Source: a virus. From it: 64,000 nt of DNA. Position numbers and translations under genes: made by a program. The stretch spans positions 113,933 to 177,932 of IMG/VR virus record IMGVR_UViG_3300035670_011573. One strand, written 5' to 3'. A model generated the notes under the pieces. The model saw nothing but the letters and a program-made list of their open reading frames with translations, had not been told where the DNA came from and did not search any database. Shown one piece after another: positions 44,057 to 53,908 of this stretch (positions are counted from its first letter, which is position 1; every line of letters begins with the position of its first letter).

Positions 44057-46408
44057 TTATCTGTGGGCTTTCTTATGTATCAAGGCCACCAAATTTCTTC
44101 TGGCAGTTCGCCTATCTGATAGATGGTCTGTGGCTGTAGATGTAGATGTAGCTGTAGCTGCCGCTTCGTTTCTACGACTTTCTCTTCTTCTAATTCTTTT
44201 TCTGGACCTACCTTCATTAGGTGGTAAAATCCTTCTGCCTCTTCTTCTCTCACGCCTTAGCTCTGCAGCTAATGGTCCAGATTGTAGAGCGCGAATTTCT
44301 TTTTTGGATAATCTTCCGGCAACCCAGGCGTTTTGACTTGTATCAAAATAAGCTCCATCATACCTTAGGTCCATAGGAAGGCCAAAACTACCATCTTTAT
44401 CAAGGTCCATGATGCCAATCTTTCTACCATCGGGACCATCCTTTTCATCTTTGATGATGGTATTGGTTCCAGTTTTCCAAGCTTCAAAGACTTTTGTTGT
44501 CTCTTGCTGTGCAGTATTGGAGTCTTTAGAGTTATAATAAGCAAGGATCTCATCAAATTTTTCTTTCATACCTTCTTCTGGAATAAGAACTTGGTTTGGT
44601 GCTGTTGTTGTATCTTCTGGACGTGCTGCACCACCAGAAACACCACCTGGCGGTGTTTCAGCTGGTGGTGCTGATGCTGGTGCTGTCTGCCTGCTAGGAT
44701 CAGGGTGACCTGATCCATAGGCTTCGGTAAGTAGGTAGTCATAAACAGTTTTCACTGCTGCTTCAGTAGAATTTTTACAATACTCTTTTCCTTTGGGGTA
44801 GATGTCGCTATCCGTAGTTTTTACCACAAAGCATTCAGTAGTTGTATTATAAATATAACTAAAGGTTACACCTGGGACACCTGGTATGGTAATAGGGCCA
44901 GGTGTGGTTTCATCTGATTGTGTTGTCCCACCGCTTGGTGATGGTGGTACTGATGGTGATGGTACTGGTGATGGTGGTGTTTGACCTGGTACTGCCAAAC
45001 CGGCCCCAGCAGTCTCCATTTGTTCTCTAGTTATGTTCTGGTTTGCAATACTTCCATCTGACCTGCGATATGCTGTAAATGTGGTGCCATTTGGGTCGTT
45101 TGGTTTATAGGCATATGTTTCATCACCATTAATAAATATATATCCTGCTGCTGCTCTTTGAATTGGTCCACTAACTGCTGGTGCTGCTCCGCCACCTGAT
45201 GTTTGTGTTCTGCCACCCATTGGTGGAGATGAATTTTGTTGGGTGTCTGTAGCAGGAGAGGATGGTTGACTACGATAATAAGAAATTACCTTTTGAATGG
45301 CGTCTATAACTCCTTGCGTTCCAACATCAGGAGGGTGGATTTTGTATTCCTCAAGCAATAAGTTGGCTTCAAACGCTGCATCTTCTCCAACAACCTTGGT
45401 AAAAGAACTTCCTACATCAGGACGGTCATAAACTTCAGGATTGGCATCATTTATTATCACAAGCAATATTTGGCTCTTATTATAGATACGTGTTCCATTA
45501 GAAGGCACAAAATTGTCTGTTAATATAGTTTTGCCAGTACCAATGTCTTTTCTTTTTACCCAATAAACTATATTATTATTAGTTAATACTGGATATAATT
45601 CATCCTGTTGTGCGTCGGATGTTGCCCCCCTTCCTAGTAGTGAGTTTTTTTCTTCTTGTGTCAAATCAAGAAGATTTAGTAATTCACCAAAGTCGTTTGT
45701 ACTACTAGGTATATGCAATCCGCCTGACATAAAACTAGGTCCACGATTGTCTGAGTAAACTTTGCTATCGACTATATAGATATCATAACCAAAAGTATAG
45801 ATCTGATTATTTTTCTCAAGAAAACTAAAAATTCCCCTGGGTATATCCCCATATTCTATATGCTTACTTGGTTTATTTACTTTGTCAGAAGAACTTGGTG
45901 GCGTAGTATTTCCCGCAGTTATTGCTAACTTAACCAATTCTGCGAGCCTTAGAGCTTGCTTTTCTTTTCCGGCATACTTTAAATAAGCTTCCAATTTTGC
46001 AATTTCAGTCTTCATTTTTCCTTCTCCATTTTTTTTGTTTGCAGGTGGCAACTCATCAAAATTGCCTGTGGCACCATAAAAATCGGCCTCTTCATCATCA
46101 CCCAGCTCCCTAGCTAAACCCGGATTCTGTTTGGTACCCCTAAAATTAGCAACTTCAAAAGTATCCTCATCACCAAATTCACCTATACCTGTAGGTACAT
46201 CCAATAATCCCATCCCTATCTTTTTGTTTAAATTTTTTTTAGCACTCTTAACATCTTCTTCCAACAAATCTTCCTCTCTATACTCCGAGATAACTTCATC
46301 ACTAATATTACTATTTTCTCCAGACCAAACCGTACTAGATACCATATGCTGACCCGAAGCCACATCAGTACCCGTATTCAAAGCTCCAATTGGAATTTCT
46401 TGCTTCAA
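44057..46408 (-). CDS. hypothetical modular protein with Pro-rich linkers and Arg-rich tail (paralog B)
   Basis: The 783-residue protein starts at TTG (46408), preceded by AGGTGATAA. It shares with the previous gene an N-terminal helical unit (EIAKLEAYLKYAGKEKQALRL), Pro/Ser-rich linkers and repeated beta modules, and the C-terminal IPEEGMKEKFDEI, GRKIGIMDLD and PMDLRYDGAYFD segments before a basic tail (RRERRRGRRI). An internal TATAAATA octamer precedes the start by 10 bases. No enzymatic motif is seen. The pair appears to have arisen by duplication. Confidence 0.65.
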   Translation of the reverse strand: MKQEIPIGALNTGTDVASGQHMVSSTVWSGENSNISDEVISEYREEDLLEEDVKSAKKNLNKKIGMGLLDVPTGIGEFGDEDTFEVANFRGTKQNPGLARELGDDEEADFYGATGNFDELPPANKKNGEGKMKTEIAKLEAYLKYAGKEKQALRLAELVKLAITAGNTTPPSSSDKVNKPSKHIEYGDIPRGIFSFLEKNNQIYTFGYDIYIVDSKVYSDNRGPSFMSGGLHIPSSTNDFGELLNLLDLTQEEKNSLLGRGATSDAQQDELYPVLTNNNIVYWVKRKDIGTGKTILTDNFVPSNGTRIYNKSQILLVIINDANPEVYDRPDVGSSFTKVVGEDAAFEANLLLEEYKIHPPDVGTQGVIDAIQKVISYYRSQPSSPATDTQQNSSPPMGGRTQTSGGGAAPAVSGPIQRAAAGYIFINGDETYAYKPNDPNGTTFTAYRRSDGSIANQNITREQMETAGAGLAVPGQTPPSPVPSPSVPPSPSGGTTQSDETTPGPITIPGVPGVTFSYIYNTTTECFVVKTTDSDIYPKGKEYCKNSTEAAVKTVYDYLLTEAYGSGHPDPSRQTAPASAPPAETPPGGVSGGAARPEDTTTAPNQVLIPEEGMKEKFDEILAYYNSKDSNTAQQETTKVFEAWKTGTNTIIKDEKDGPDGRKIGIMDLDKDGSFGLPMDLRYDGAYFDTSQNAWVAGRLSKKEIRALQSGPLAAELRRERRRGRRILPPNEGRSRKRIRRRESRRNEAAATATSTSTATDHLSDRRTARRNLVALIHKKAHR

Positions 46409-46415
46409 TTATCAC

Positions 46416-47999
46416 CTATTTATACTTTGCGTTAGATCTTCCAAATGGTGTCTTTGAACCAAAAATAAAAATTTGTGATAAGTCTTTTTTATTGGCTGCT
46501 TTGCCCATAGAATCTTCACCTTTATCAGCGCTGGAAGTTTGCTCTGGAATAACACCCATAGATTCATAAAGTTCTTCTTCGGTAATTTCTCCAGGATGTG
46601 AAAAATAACTTGCTTCACCTAAATATTTATTTATCATAGAAACATCTGAACGACTAAAATCTTGTCCATGAATTCTCATTGCTCTTTGCAAATAATTTCT
46701 ATATTCTTCGCTGTTTTTATCTATCTCTTCAAATCCTTCCCATGGAGCACCTGAACTCGTTGATGTTTTTCCCTCAGTGTCAGAAATAAACAGGTGGCCG
46801 TTAGGGTTGAGCCAGAAAAAATAAGCAGGGGTTCCTTCCGGAGCATCATTATGTAGTGGGGCTCCAGCATGAGATTCTACCCAACCCACACCAGTAGTAT
46901 CACCAACAGGATTTGCTATAAGGCCATGAATCCTTGCTTGTTTTACCAAGGTCTCATATCCGGGCCCACCTGGCTTAATTTGTATGCCAACAAAACTTTC
47001 TAAAGCTCTTCCATCTGGTGTCTTTCCACCTTTTCTTTCTTCGACCACGCCCTGAATTTTGAAAGTCTTGGTTGCGGCATCATAATAATAAATGAATGGA
47101 TCGCCAGCCTCTCCATATAATTCGCCAGAACGACCTGTCCAGCCAGGATTCTTCTTTGTTGAAGCAAGCGGTGCCCTCTGCACATAGACACTCCTCGAAA
47201 GATCTGGAGGCACCATAAGTGGAACAGTAATATCTGGACCAGATGGGGTAACTTCTATACCCTCCACCCTTGGCTGTTGAGAAAGCGATGAGCGTTCACC
47301 CAAGTTAAAACCAGCAATTTCACGATCATCTGCTTTTTTAATTTGAGCTGCATGTTTTTTAATTATTGCATCCACAACGCCAGCTAATTTTTTATTTTCT
47401 GACTTTGCTAGATTTTTTCTTAAATCTTTTAAAATTTGTTCTATTTTAGTATCTTCTGCGCTCATAATTCCTCTCTTATTTTTCTGAATATTATTTAAAT
47501 TATTAGTAGCTCCCACCTTGCTTTGAACTACTGATTCTTCAACGAAAGGACTCCTTCCTGATTCCAGGTCTTCTTTCTTTACAACTAATTTTGGTTGCCC
47601 ACCAAAGTGTTCGTATTCATGAACAATAATTTGAGCCAAAGTTTCTAAAGCGTAAGCAGTTTCTTGTGGTGTTAGCCCAAAAATATTGTTGGGTTGAATA
47701 TTGGAACCCTGTAAGCTTCTTTCAATGACTGGTGCTACCAAGTGGATTTTATCTATTGTATTATTATCATCCATGTCTTCGCCAATAACATATCCTGCCG
47801 CATCAGGCTGGTTTTTTAGAGGCGTGGTTTCCCACTTAATATTATCAAGATTGATTCCAGACATCATTGTTCTTAGCTGCTTTATATTGGGATAATTTGC
47901 AATATTATTATTTATCTCTGTGGCCAGCAAACCTTGTGGATGCAAAATATTATTATATATCCTTACCTTCTGAGATTCTAAAAATGCTTTTTTATTCAT
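46416..47999 (-). CDS. zincin-motif protein upstream of the two paralogs
   Basis: The 527-residue protein has the HExxH-type motif LAQIIVHEYEHFGG (HEYEH at 127-131) followed by VEESVVQSK, whose glutamates could supply the third zinc ligand. The C-terminal half is beta-rich with GVGWVESHAGAPLHND and a helical unit (MRIHGQDFSRSDVS). A helical unit like those of the next two genes (QILKDLRKNLAKSENK) occurs about residue 188. It could be a phage maturation or host-targeting peptidase; this rests only on the motif. Confidence 0.6.
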   Translation of the reverse strand: MNKKAFLESQKVRIYNNILHPQGLLATEINNNIANYPNIKQLRTMMSGINLDNIKWETTPLKNQPDAAGYVIGEDMDDNNTIDKIHLVAPVIERSLQGSNIQPNNIFGLTPQETAYALETLAQIIVHEYEHFGGQPKLVVKKEDLESGRSPFVEESVVQSKVGATNNLNNIQKNKRGIMSAEDTKIEQILKDLRKNLAKSENKKLAGVVDAIIKKHAAQIKKADDREIAGFNLGERSSLSQQPRVEGIEVTPSGPDITVPLMVPPDLSRSVYVQRAPLASTKKNPGWTGRSGELYGEAGDPFIYYYDAATKTFKIQGVVEERKGGKTPDGRALESFVGIQIKPGGPGYETLVKQARIHGLIANPVGDTTGVGWVESHAGAPLHNDAPEGTPAYFFWLNPNGHLFISDTEGKTSTSSGAPWEGFEEIDKNSEEYRNYLQRAMRIHGQDFSRSDVSMINKYLGEASYFSHPGEITEEELYESMGVIPEQTSSADKGEDSMGKAANKKDLSQIFIFGSKTPFGRSNAKYK

Positions 48000-48010
48000 A
48001 ATAATTCCTA

Positions 48011-48373
48011 TTAAAGCTTTATTTTTTCAGGGTCTTTAACAACGTATTTGGGCTTAAACCAATCATTTCTAATAGTCAGAACATCTATGTAACCATCTCT
48101 AAGTGCAGAAACAAAAATAACGCCTCTTGAATCTACTCTTAACTCGCCCAACTCTCTTTTTCCTTTCTTATCTAATCTAGTGTAATGCCTAACACCAGAA
48201 CCACCTCTGGTAAATTGCCTTCCGATTTCATTACTCAAAGTTTTATTATCCATACCACCATATAGGTCTGGTGCTAATTCCCTATAATATTCGCGAACAG
48301 TATGACTTGTTCTAATTTTCCTTCCGCTGGTTGCAGTATCTGCAATTCCAGCTTCGATAAAGCTTGATGACAT
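48011..48373 (-). CDS. hypothetical protein, 120 residues
   Basis: Basic in the middle, with a Gly-rich turn (RQFTRGGSGVRHYTRLDKKGKRELG) and beta-strand-like C-terminus (GVIFVSALRDGYIDVL). No recognised family. It is 11 bases upstream of the zincin-motif gene, the next gene transcribed, and follows a strong terminator at 48426-48453. Confidence 0.55.
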   Translation of the reverse strand: MSSSFIEAGIADTATSGRKIRTSHTVREYYRELAPDLYGGMDNKTLSNEIGRQFTRGGSGVRHYTRLDKKGKRELGELRVDSRGVIFVSALRDGYIDVLTIRNDWFKPKYVVKDPEKIKL

Positions 48374-48425
48374 ACTATCCTCTGGTTTAAAATAAAATAT
48401 TATATGATTTAGAAGAAAATAAAAA

Positions 48426-48453
48426 ACCCCATCCTAAAAAAATAGGATGGGGT
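48426..48453 (-). terminator. intrinsic terminator after the 48469-48756 gene
   Basis: Arms ACCCCATCCTA (48426-48436) and TAGGATGGGGT (48443-48453) form an 11-base-pair stem. On the minus strand a run of TTTTTT follows. It ends the groEL-side transcription unit. Confidence 0.88.
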
Positions 48454-48468
48454 CTAGATTTTATTTTT

Positions 48469-48756
48469 TTAAGTTTCGCTAAGGGGTGTCAGAATTGCCA
48501 GCAGTCTAAAAAAATCTTCTTCATTTTTTACCGGAAATTCTCTCGGCATTTTTTTAATGCCATATCGGTAAGCTCTAACTTCTGCGTCTGAAAAGAATTT
48601 CTGAACAGCATCCCTCTTCACACCCACAATAGAACCGTCAATAGTTAAAACCAATTGCTCTAAAATGTGAGCACCTTCTTCTGACTCCAAGGAAAGTAAA
48701 CCTGAAAAACGATTAAGATGAATTGCTTTATCAAGAAAAACTTGGTCGTCCATCAA
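48469..48756 (-). CDS. small hypothetical protein
   Basis: A 95-residue mixed alpha/beta protein (LVLTIDGSIVGVKRDAVQKFF) with no recognised family. Its start overlaps the end of the 288-residue gene, and its stop precedes a strong terminator, marking the end of the operon. Confidence 0.55.
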   Translation of the reverse strand: MMDDQVFLDKAIHLNRFSGLLSLESEEGAHILEQLVLTIDGSIVGVKRDAVQKFFSDAEVRAYRYGIKKMPREFPVKNEEDFFRLLAILTPLSET

Positions 48757-49607
48757 ACCTCCGAAACTTCCATTCGACGTTCCAAAATCTTCAAGGCCAT
48801 ACTATCTTTAATTCCCATTAGGAATGGAACAAGATTCATTGGCATATTCATAGCAATATACCGTGCCACCCACTTATGCTTGGTATCAGCAAACTGTGTT
48901 ACCAGATCCTGAAACTCTTCTTCCTTGTAAAGATTACGATTTTCAAACAAGCAAGCGAGAACTTCTGCTGAAAGTGAACCGCTAGAATCCGAACGAATTC
49001 TTCTTGCAATCTTCACATCCAAAAGCCCTAGCTTAACTAACTGCTTATACAGCTTAGATTTTAGTTCTGATGGATAACTTTTTGTTTCTGTCTTGTAAAG
49101 AAGATTCTTTAGATTTTGCGGATCTGATTCAACCAGCCAATCCAGTACCGTTGTAAAACCACCGCATTGAATACCTGTCATAACCATTGCTTGGCTTAGC
49201 TGAGATAAAATATCATGCCAAGAAACTTCTTCTCGTAAATCTCGAACACGATTTAGCAAAACATAAAAAGCACTATTATTTGCCAAATAAATTGTATCTT
49301 GATTCTTAAAGTTACCTAGAGTCTTTTGAATATAAGACCACCAAGATTCTTCTGTGACCAAGGTGTTAGGATTCTCTGAAAGAACAGCCTCCACTACGCC
49401 AGACTGAATCTCCATAGTGAGAAGATGAAGTCTTGGCAAAACTAATTCTGGATAAGTGTTTAGAATTTGTGCTTTAAGTTGTCGGCTGACTGGATCAATA
49501 CGAGAAATAATCGTATTAAGCCCCTGAACCAAAACAAATTCCATAGGATTCATTGGCTCTGGCTTTGCAGCTTCTACCATAGTTTGGACACTATTTTCTT
49601 CAGACAT
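48753..49607 (-). CDS. hypothetical helical protein, 284 residues
   Basis: From the ATG at 49607, which follows GAGGCAAGCA, the protein is 284 residues; a TTG at 49619 is a less likely start. It is almost wholly helical with many leucines and no recognised family. Its ends overlap both neighbours, showing a single transcript with groEL. It may work with the chaperonin, but this is inference from position. Confidence 0.6.
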   Translation of the reverse strand: MSEENSVQTMVEAAKPEPMNPMEFVLVQGLNTIISRIDPVSRQLKAQILNTYPELVLPRLHLLTMEIQSGVVEAVLSENPNTLVTEESWWSYIQKTLGNFKNQDTIYLANNSAFYVLLNRVRDLREEVSWHDILSQLSQAMVMTGIQCGGFTTVLDWLVESDPQNLKNLLYKTETKSYPSELKSKLYKQLVKLGLLDVKIARRIRSDSSGSLSAEVLACLFENRNLYKEEEFQDLVTQFADTKHKWVARYIAMNMPMNLVPFLMGIKDSMALKILERRMEVSEV

Positions 49608-49881
49608 TGCTTGCCTCAATCTTGTTTTTTAGGAAGTTCTCAAAATCTGGCATGTATAACTTAAATACATAAAATTTAATTTTATCATCCAGCATATCCC
49701 AACAGGGAAATACCTTGTCAAAGGACTCTGTGATAAACTTATCCAAAAGATCCTTGTCTGGCCCCTTGCTGTAGGTTGCGGTAGAAACCAAGGAATTAAG
49801 ACCAGCAGCCAAAACCTTATTTAAGACTTTCTGCTTTTCGGTCAATTCATCAACTCTAACAACTGCTTGTGAATCCATCAC
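49600..49881 (-). CDS. small hypothetical helical protein
   Basis: A 93-residue helical protein (KQKVLNKVLAAGLNSLVST) with no recognised family. It is 49 bases downstream of groEL and overlaps the next gene, so it is likely co-expressed with the chaperonin. Confidence 0.55.
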   Translation of the reverse strand: MMDSQAVVRVDELTEKQKVLNKVLAAGLNSLVSTATYSKGPDKDLLDKFITESFDKVFPCWDMLDDKIKFYVFKLYMPDFENFLKNKIEASNV

Positions 49882-49930
49882 CGTCCTCCTAGACTAGATA
49901 TAACCCATGCTAACTAAATATTAAAGCCTT

Positions 49931-51550
49931 TTATTTTTCTTCTTCATCACAAATTGTAACTTCTGTAGTGAGCAAAGTTCCGCTGGCAGAAGCTGCATGT
50001 TCTAAAGAAGATCTAACTACCTTAGTTGGATCTACAATTCCACGTTCCAACATATTAGAAACATATTCTAATCTTAGGGCATCAAATCCTGCAAAAGAAC
50101 CAGCTTCCAAAACTCTCCTTAGATAATCAGACCTTTCCTCTTCCAATCCTGCGTTTGATAAGATCTGATTAAAAGGTGCCTTGAGGGCGGCCTTCACCAC
50201 CTCAATACCTACAACCTCTTCTGGTAGTAAGGTGTTTTTATCGAGGGTTTCTAATGCTCTTAGACAATGAATCAAAGCACATCCACCGCCAGGAACTACG
50301 CCTTCTGATAGGGCTGATTTAACAGCATTAATAGCATCTTCTACACGGTCCTTCTTCTCACGCATTTCACTTTCTGATGTGGCACCTACCTTAAAGATAG
50401 CAACACCACCACTTAATCTTGAAATTCTGGAGCGAATTAAATCCCTTTGCTCATCAAAGATGGTGGACTCTGAGGCTCTATTTTTAAGCAACCCAATAGC
50501 CTTTTCTAGCACTTCCTTAGATTGCTTGCCATTAATAATATTTGTATTGGTGGTACTAACGACTACCTTTCTGGCGGAACCTAAGTCTGTAATTTTTGCG
50601 TCCTTTAATTCTCTACCGTCTGAATTGGTGAATAATTTAGCGCCGGTAATAATTGCCAAATCTTCCATTAAGGCTCTTCTATGATCCCCAAAGCCAGGTG
50701 CCCTAACTACACAGCATCTAATCACTCCCTTCATCTTGTTTAGAACTAGGTGTGTTAATGGCTCAGGATCAATAGACTTAACGATCATTAAGATCTGGCG
50801 ACCTTCTTGAATTACTTGATTCAAGATTTCTACCAACATATGAACATTCTTTACGTCGGCATCATAAATAAGAATATAAGGATCTTCCATTTCGCAAGTA
50901 TTTCTTGCGGGGTTGGTAATAAACTCCTCGCTAATCCAGCCTTTCTCCAATTTTAAACCGTCGCTATATTGCACTTCGGTTACATTACCGGCTGCTTCTT
51001 CTACTGAAACAATTCCATCATTTCCAACAGCGGAAACTGCTTCTGCAATCATTTTGCCCAAAGTAGGGTTATTGTTAGCAGAGATAGTAGCTACGTGCGC
51101 TAAGGTTTCTTCATCAGAAACCTGAATGCTCATCTCTTTAAGTTTTGCGACCACTTTCTCTACGGCCAGATCAATTCCGCGCTTTACTAAGACAGGATTA
51201 TTTCCATTGGCTACAAATTTAAGACCACGTCCATAGATTTCTTGTGCTAGAACTGTAGCCGTAGTAGTTCCGTCACCAGCCTCCATATTAGCGTCTGCTG
51301 CGACTGACTTAATTAATTGGGCACCCATATTTTGGATTGGGTGATCTAGATTAATATATCTTGCTACCGTTACACCGTCTTTAGTGATTAGAGGCGGTCC
51401 CATTTTTCTTTCAATAGCTGCGTGCCTGCCTCTTGGACCCAAAGTAGCCTTAACAGCATTGGCTAAAATATCCACACCTTCTTTCATCTGATCTCTGGCG
51501 TCTGAACCAATAACAACCTGTTTTCCCACTTTACACTCCTTATGTCTCAT
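49931..51550 (-). CDS. groEL: GroEL-type chaperonin (Hsp60)
   Basis: The 539-residue protein is a full-length group I chaperonin: [17 protein letters not shown] (about 35-51), the ATP-site motif [11 protein letters not shown] (92-102), ISEEFITNP and the C-terminal [12 protein letters not shown]. It lacks the Gly-Gly-Met C-terminal tail (ends [12 protein letters not shown]). No groES gene is in the window, as in other phages that encode a lone GroEL. It folds phage proteins such as capsid or large enzymes. Its start overlaps the end of the preceding methyltransferase gene by 11 bases. Confidence 0.97.
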   Translation of the reverse strand: MRHKECKVGKQVVIGSDARDQMKEGVDILANAVKATLGPRGRHAAIERKMGPPLITKDGVTVARYINLDHPIQNMGAQLIKSVAADANMEAGDGTTTATVLAQEIYGRGLKFVANGNNPVLVKRGIDLAVEKVVAKLKEMSIQVSDEETLAHVATISANNNPTLGKMIAEAVSAVGNDGIVSVEEAAGNVTEVQYSDGLKLEKGWISEEFITNPARNTCEMEDPYILIYDADVKNVHMLVEILNQVIQEGRQILMIVKSIDPEPLTHLVLNKMKGVIRCCVVRAPGFGDHRRALMEDLAIITGAKLFTNSDGRELKDAKITDLGSARKVVVSTTNTNIINGKQSKEVLEKAIGLLKNRASESTIFDEQRDLIRSRISRLSGGVAIFKVGATSESEMREKKDRVEDAINAVKSALSEGVVPGGGCALIHCLRALETLDKNTLLPEEVVGIEVVKAALKAPFNQILSNAGLEEERSDYLRRVLEAGSFAGFDALRLEYVSNMLERGIVDPTKVVRSSLEHAASASGTLLTTEVTICDEEEK

Positions 51551-52178
51551 AAACGTTTGTATAAACCTCCTTCATTTTGTTCTGTAAGGAGGCGTTATTT
51601 AATACAGCAGCCCTCATTGGATTGGAACCGGCAAAGGGATCCGCACAAATTTCATTATTTTCCGCACCTAATAGCAATATATCTTCCCAAATTTGGTAAG
51701 GCTTTGGTGAAGTACCTGTTGGGGAATAGTTGATGGATGGAATGGCATCTGAAATAGTAGGTTTTTTATAATTAAAAATATTGCTTCTGGATTTAACATA
51801 AACTTTTGGATTACCCTTTGAAGCATAAACAATATACTCTGCTTGGTTTCTCCAGTGATAACCACCACCAAAATGTTGTTTGTCCCAGATTAGAATATTT
51901 AAAAATTTAAAACCGGCACCTTCGACAGAGGCCAGGGTATTAAATAATCCATCTCGATTACAAAAGATATAAGCTCGACCACCCTCCACCGTCTTATTAT
52001 ACATCTTCTTGATTACATCATCAATTTTATTCCAAGTAAATCTTTTGTACATTCCATTATATCTTCCCGTACCATTCTGTGAAGAAAATGGATAAGGTGG
52101 ATCAGTAATCCAAATATCAATATTTTCTTTTAATTGATTAAACCAATCATCAATATCTAGATTGTCAACATGAATCAT
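51540..52178 (-). CDS. DNA methyltransferase with DPPY motif
   Basis: The 212-residue protein has DPPYPF (26-31) near the N-terminus and the SAM-binding motif CADPFAGSNPMRAAVL near the C-terminus, the beta-class order of N4-cytosine/N6-adenine DNA methyltransferases. The tryptophan-rich middle (LNILIWDKQHFGG) is usual for this type. It is shorter than the 268-residue enzyme at 125-931 and is not its paralog by sequence. No partner restriction enzyme is adjacent. Its stop overlaps the groEL start. Confidence 0.88.
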   Translation of the reverse strand: MIHVDNLDIDDWFNQLKENIDIWITDPPYPFSSQNGTGRYNGMYKRFTWNKIDDVIKKMYNKTVEGGRAYIFCNRDGLFNTLASVEGAGFKFLNILIWDKQHFGGGYHWRNQAEYIVYASKGNPKVYVKSRSNIFNYKKPTISDAIPSINYSPTGTSPKPYQIWEDILLLGAENNEICADPFAGSNPMRAAVLNNASLQNKMKEVYTNVYET

Positions 52179-52508
52179 TTAAATCTCCAATGGCTTTTCA
52201 ATTTTTGCAGGACCATCCATCTTAGACTCTTTAGTCTTAGCCTTGGCTCGCTCTTGCTGGTCTCGAATTGCCCTACGCTTTCCAATAACTGTATTTGTGG
52301 CCAAATCAACTTGCTCTCGGTCTAAGCCCATTGCAAAAAACCAAAAGGCTGCTCTCTTACCTTCTGATAGACCTTCTTCTAATTTTTCGATTTGTTCCTT
52401 CATGTTTTGAATAGCAATCATATCTCGCAGTAAGCCTTCTGCTACTGAAAGCAATTCTTCATCCTTAATATCATTAATTAAATCCTGAAATTCCGTTAGA
52501 GAACTCAT
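52179..52508 (-). CDS. hypothetical coiled-coil protein
   Basis: A 109-residue helical protein (LTEFQDLINDIKDEELL and a coiled coil EQIEKLEEGLSEGK) with a basic C-terminus (KRRAIRDQQERAKAKTKE). No recognised family. It abuts the methyltransferase start and faces the plus-strand gene across a 51-base gap. Confidence 0.55.
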   Translation of the reverse strand: MSSLTEFQDLINDIKDEELLSVAEGLLRDMIAIQNMKEQIEKLEEGLSEGKRAAFWFFAMGLDREQVDLATNTVIGKRRAIRDQQERAKAKTKESKMDGPAKIEKPLEI

Positions 52509-52559
52509 CGTGCCTCCTTTTCGACTAATATTTTGTTTTTCTGTAGTTAGGGGTATTTC

Positions 52560-53729
52560 ATGAAATATTTAAACAACAATTATGAAATTGAAGATTATTT
52601 TTATAAAAATTTTTATAAAAAGGCATCGCAAGATACCGCAGCATGGGAAAACTTACAGGAAAAAATAAGCAACATACCTGTCAATAAAAACGTTTCCGCC
52701 CTAGCAAAACAATCCGCGGAACAAGCTCAGGTTTTAAAAAGCAGTCTGTCTAAAGCTGATGAGGGCGGGCTTATGGAGTTGGGTAGTGAATTTATATCAG
52801 ACTCCATTAGCTTTATCATTAAGTATACCGGTATTGATGTTGGATTACAATCTACTTGGGAATCTATAAAATCTACAGTAATGGGTTTTATTGAATATAT
52901 AAAAGAAGTTATTGAGAGATATACACCCATAAAGATGGGTAATCAATATATTTTTCCAGATGAGGCTTTGATTAAGGAAGCAAGCACCTATAGCTTTTTC
53001 TCTGATCTAGGGAAACTTTTTACTAAGTACGGTGGGAAAAGATTACTAACTGCAATCCCCTATCTTGGTTATGTTTTCCAAGCTTTTTTTGCCTTCAGAA
53101 GCTTGTATGCCATATATGCCGCTTATAAGGCCGCACTACCTTATATAGAAGAATTAGGAATTCCTTGGATGGATACTTTGCAGCCAACTGCAACCACCTT
53201 AAACAATAAATTTGAAGAATATAAAGACGATCCGGTTAAGTTAGAAAAACTACTTACAATATGTGAGACTGCCAGAATTTTCATAACAGAAGGATTCTTC
53301 TTAGCTGCCGTTACACTAGATACCATAAAGGATTTGGTTTTTGACTTTATTATTCAGCCCGGTTCAGCCTTATCTGGATTCTTCTTAGTTGTTGTACTTG
53401 GTGCTGCAATTGCAATTAATATGGCAATAGCTTTAGCAATTTATGTTGCACTTGCAGAAGCAGGCGATGCTTATGCAGCAGGTGTTGTTGGAGTTAGAGA
53501 AAAAATAATACAACGCACTAAGGAAATTTTAGAACCTCCTGCACCAGAAGCACCAGAAGCATCGGCTGGAGGTACCGAAACTAGAAATTATGATCCAAGC
53601 AACCCTGATGATATTGAAGCTTATTTTCGTGATAATGCACCTAAGCCACTACCAAGCTCTGATAGTAATGATCTGTTACTTCAGGATATTACAGAAGATT
53701 CTATTGCTAATTATTTTGGCGTAAGATAA
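52560..53729 (+). CDS. plus-strand protein with hydrophobic segments
   Basis: One of only two credible plus-strand genes in the window. The 389-residue protein is helical and has several hydrophobic segments, notably AIPYLGYVFQAFFAFRSLYAIYAAY (about 165-190) and SGFFLVVVLGAAIAINMAIALAIYVAL (about 270-297); these were read from the sequence. The N-terminal 60 residues are polar and helical. The C-terminus (about 330-389) has proline/alanine-rich linker PEAPEASAGG and ends in an acidic tail. No signal peptide cleavage site is clear. Start follows TAGGGGTATTTC. It may be a virion or membrane protein acting early, as it is divergent from the groEL block. Confidence 0.65.
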   Translation: MKYLNNNYEIEDYFYKNFYKKASQDTAAWENLQEKISNIPVNKNVSALAKQSAEQAQVLKSSLSKADEGGLMELGSEFISDSISFIIKYTGIDVGLQSTWESIKSTVMGFIEYIKEVIERYTPIKMGNQYIFPDEALIKEASTYSFFSDLGKLFTKYGGKRLLTAIPYLGYVFQAFFAFRSLYAIYAAYKAALPYIEELGIPWMDTLQPTATTLNNKFEEYKDDPVKLEKLLTICETARIFITEGFFLAAVTLDTIKDLVFDFIIQPGSALSGFFLVVVLGAAIAINMAIALAIYVALAEAGDAYAAGVVGVREKIIQRTKEILEPPAPEAPEASAGGTETRNYDPSNPDDIEAYFRDNAPKPLPSSDSNDLLLQDITEDSIANYFGVR

Positions 53730-53738
53730 AGGATTGTT

Positions 53739-53766
53739 ATAGGCCGTATTTTTACACACGGCCTAT
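53739..53766. terminator. hairpin between convergent genes
   Basis: Arms ATAGGCCGT (53739-53747) and ACGGCCTAT (53758-53766) form a 9-base-pair stem, extended by one T-A pair. It lies between the end of the plus-strand gene and the small minus-strand gene, and could terminate both, though no strong T-tract follows in either direction. Confidence 0.55.
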
Positions 53767-53772
53767 ATTAGA

Positions 53773-53898
53773 TTAATTAATTTCCTTAATCTTATTAACT
53801 CGATGCCACCAATCTAGCCATGATCGCTCCCAATCTTGTTGAGAAACCATGATCTGACGACCATTGTGATACAAAAAATAAAATACTTGATTTTCCAT
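53773..53898 (-). CDS. 41-residue hypothetical protein
   Basis: A short frame beginning MENQVFYFLYHNGRQIM and ending at TAA, with a strong AAAGGAG ribosome binding site 5 bases before the ATG at 53898. It is Trp-rich (WERSWLDWWHRV). It is too short for confident family assignment, but the ribosome binding site and clean framing between genes support it. Confidence 0.5.
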   Translation of the reverse strand: MENQVFYFLYHNGRQIMVSQQDWERSWLDWWHRVNKIKEIN

Positions 53899-53908
53899 TT
53901 TCACTCCT

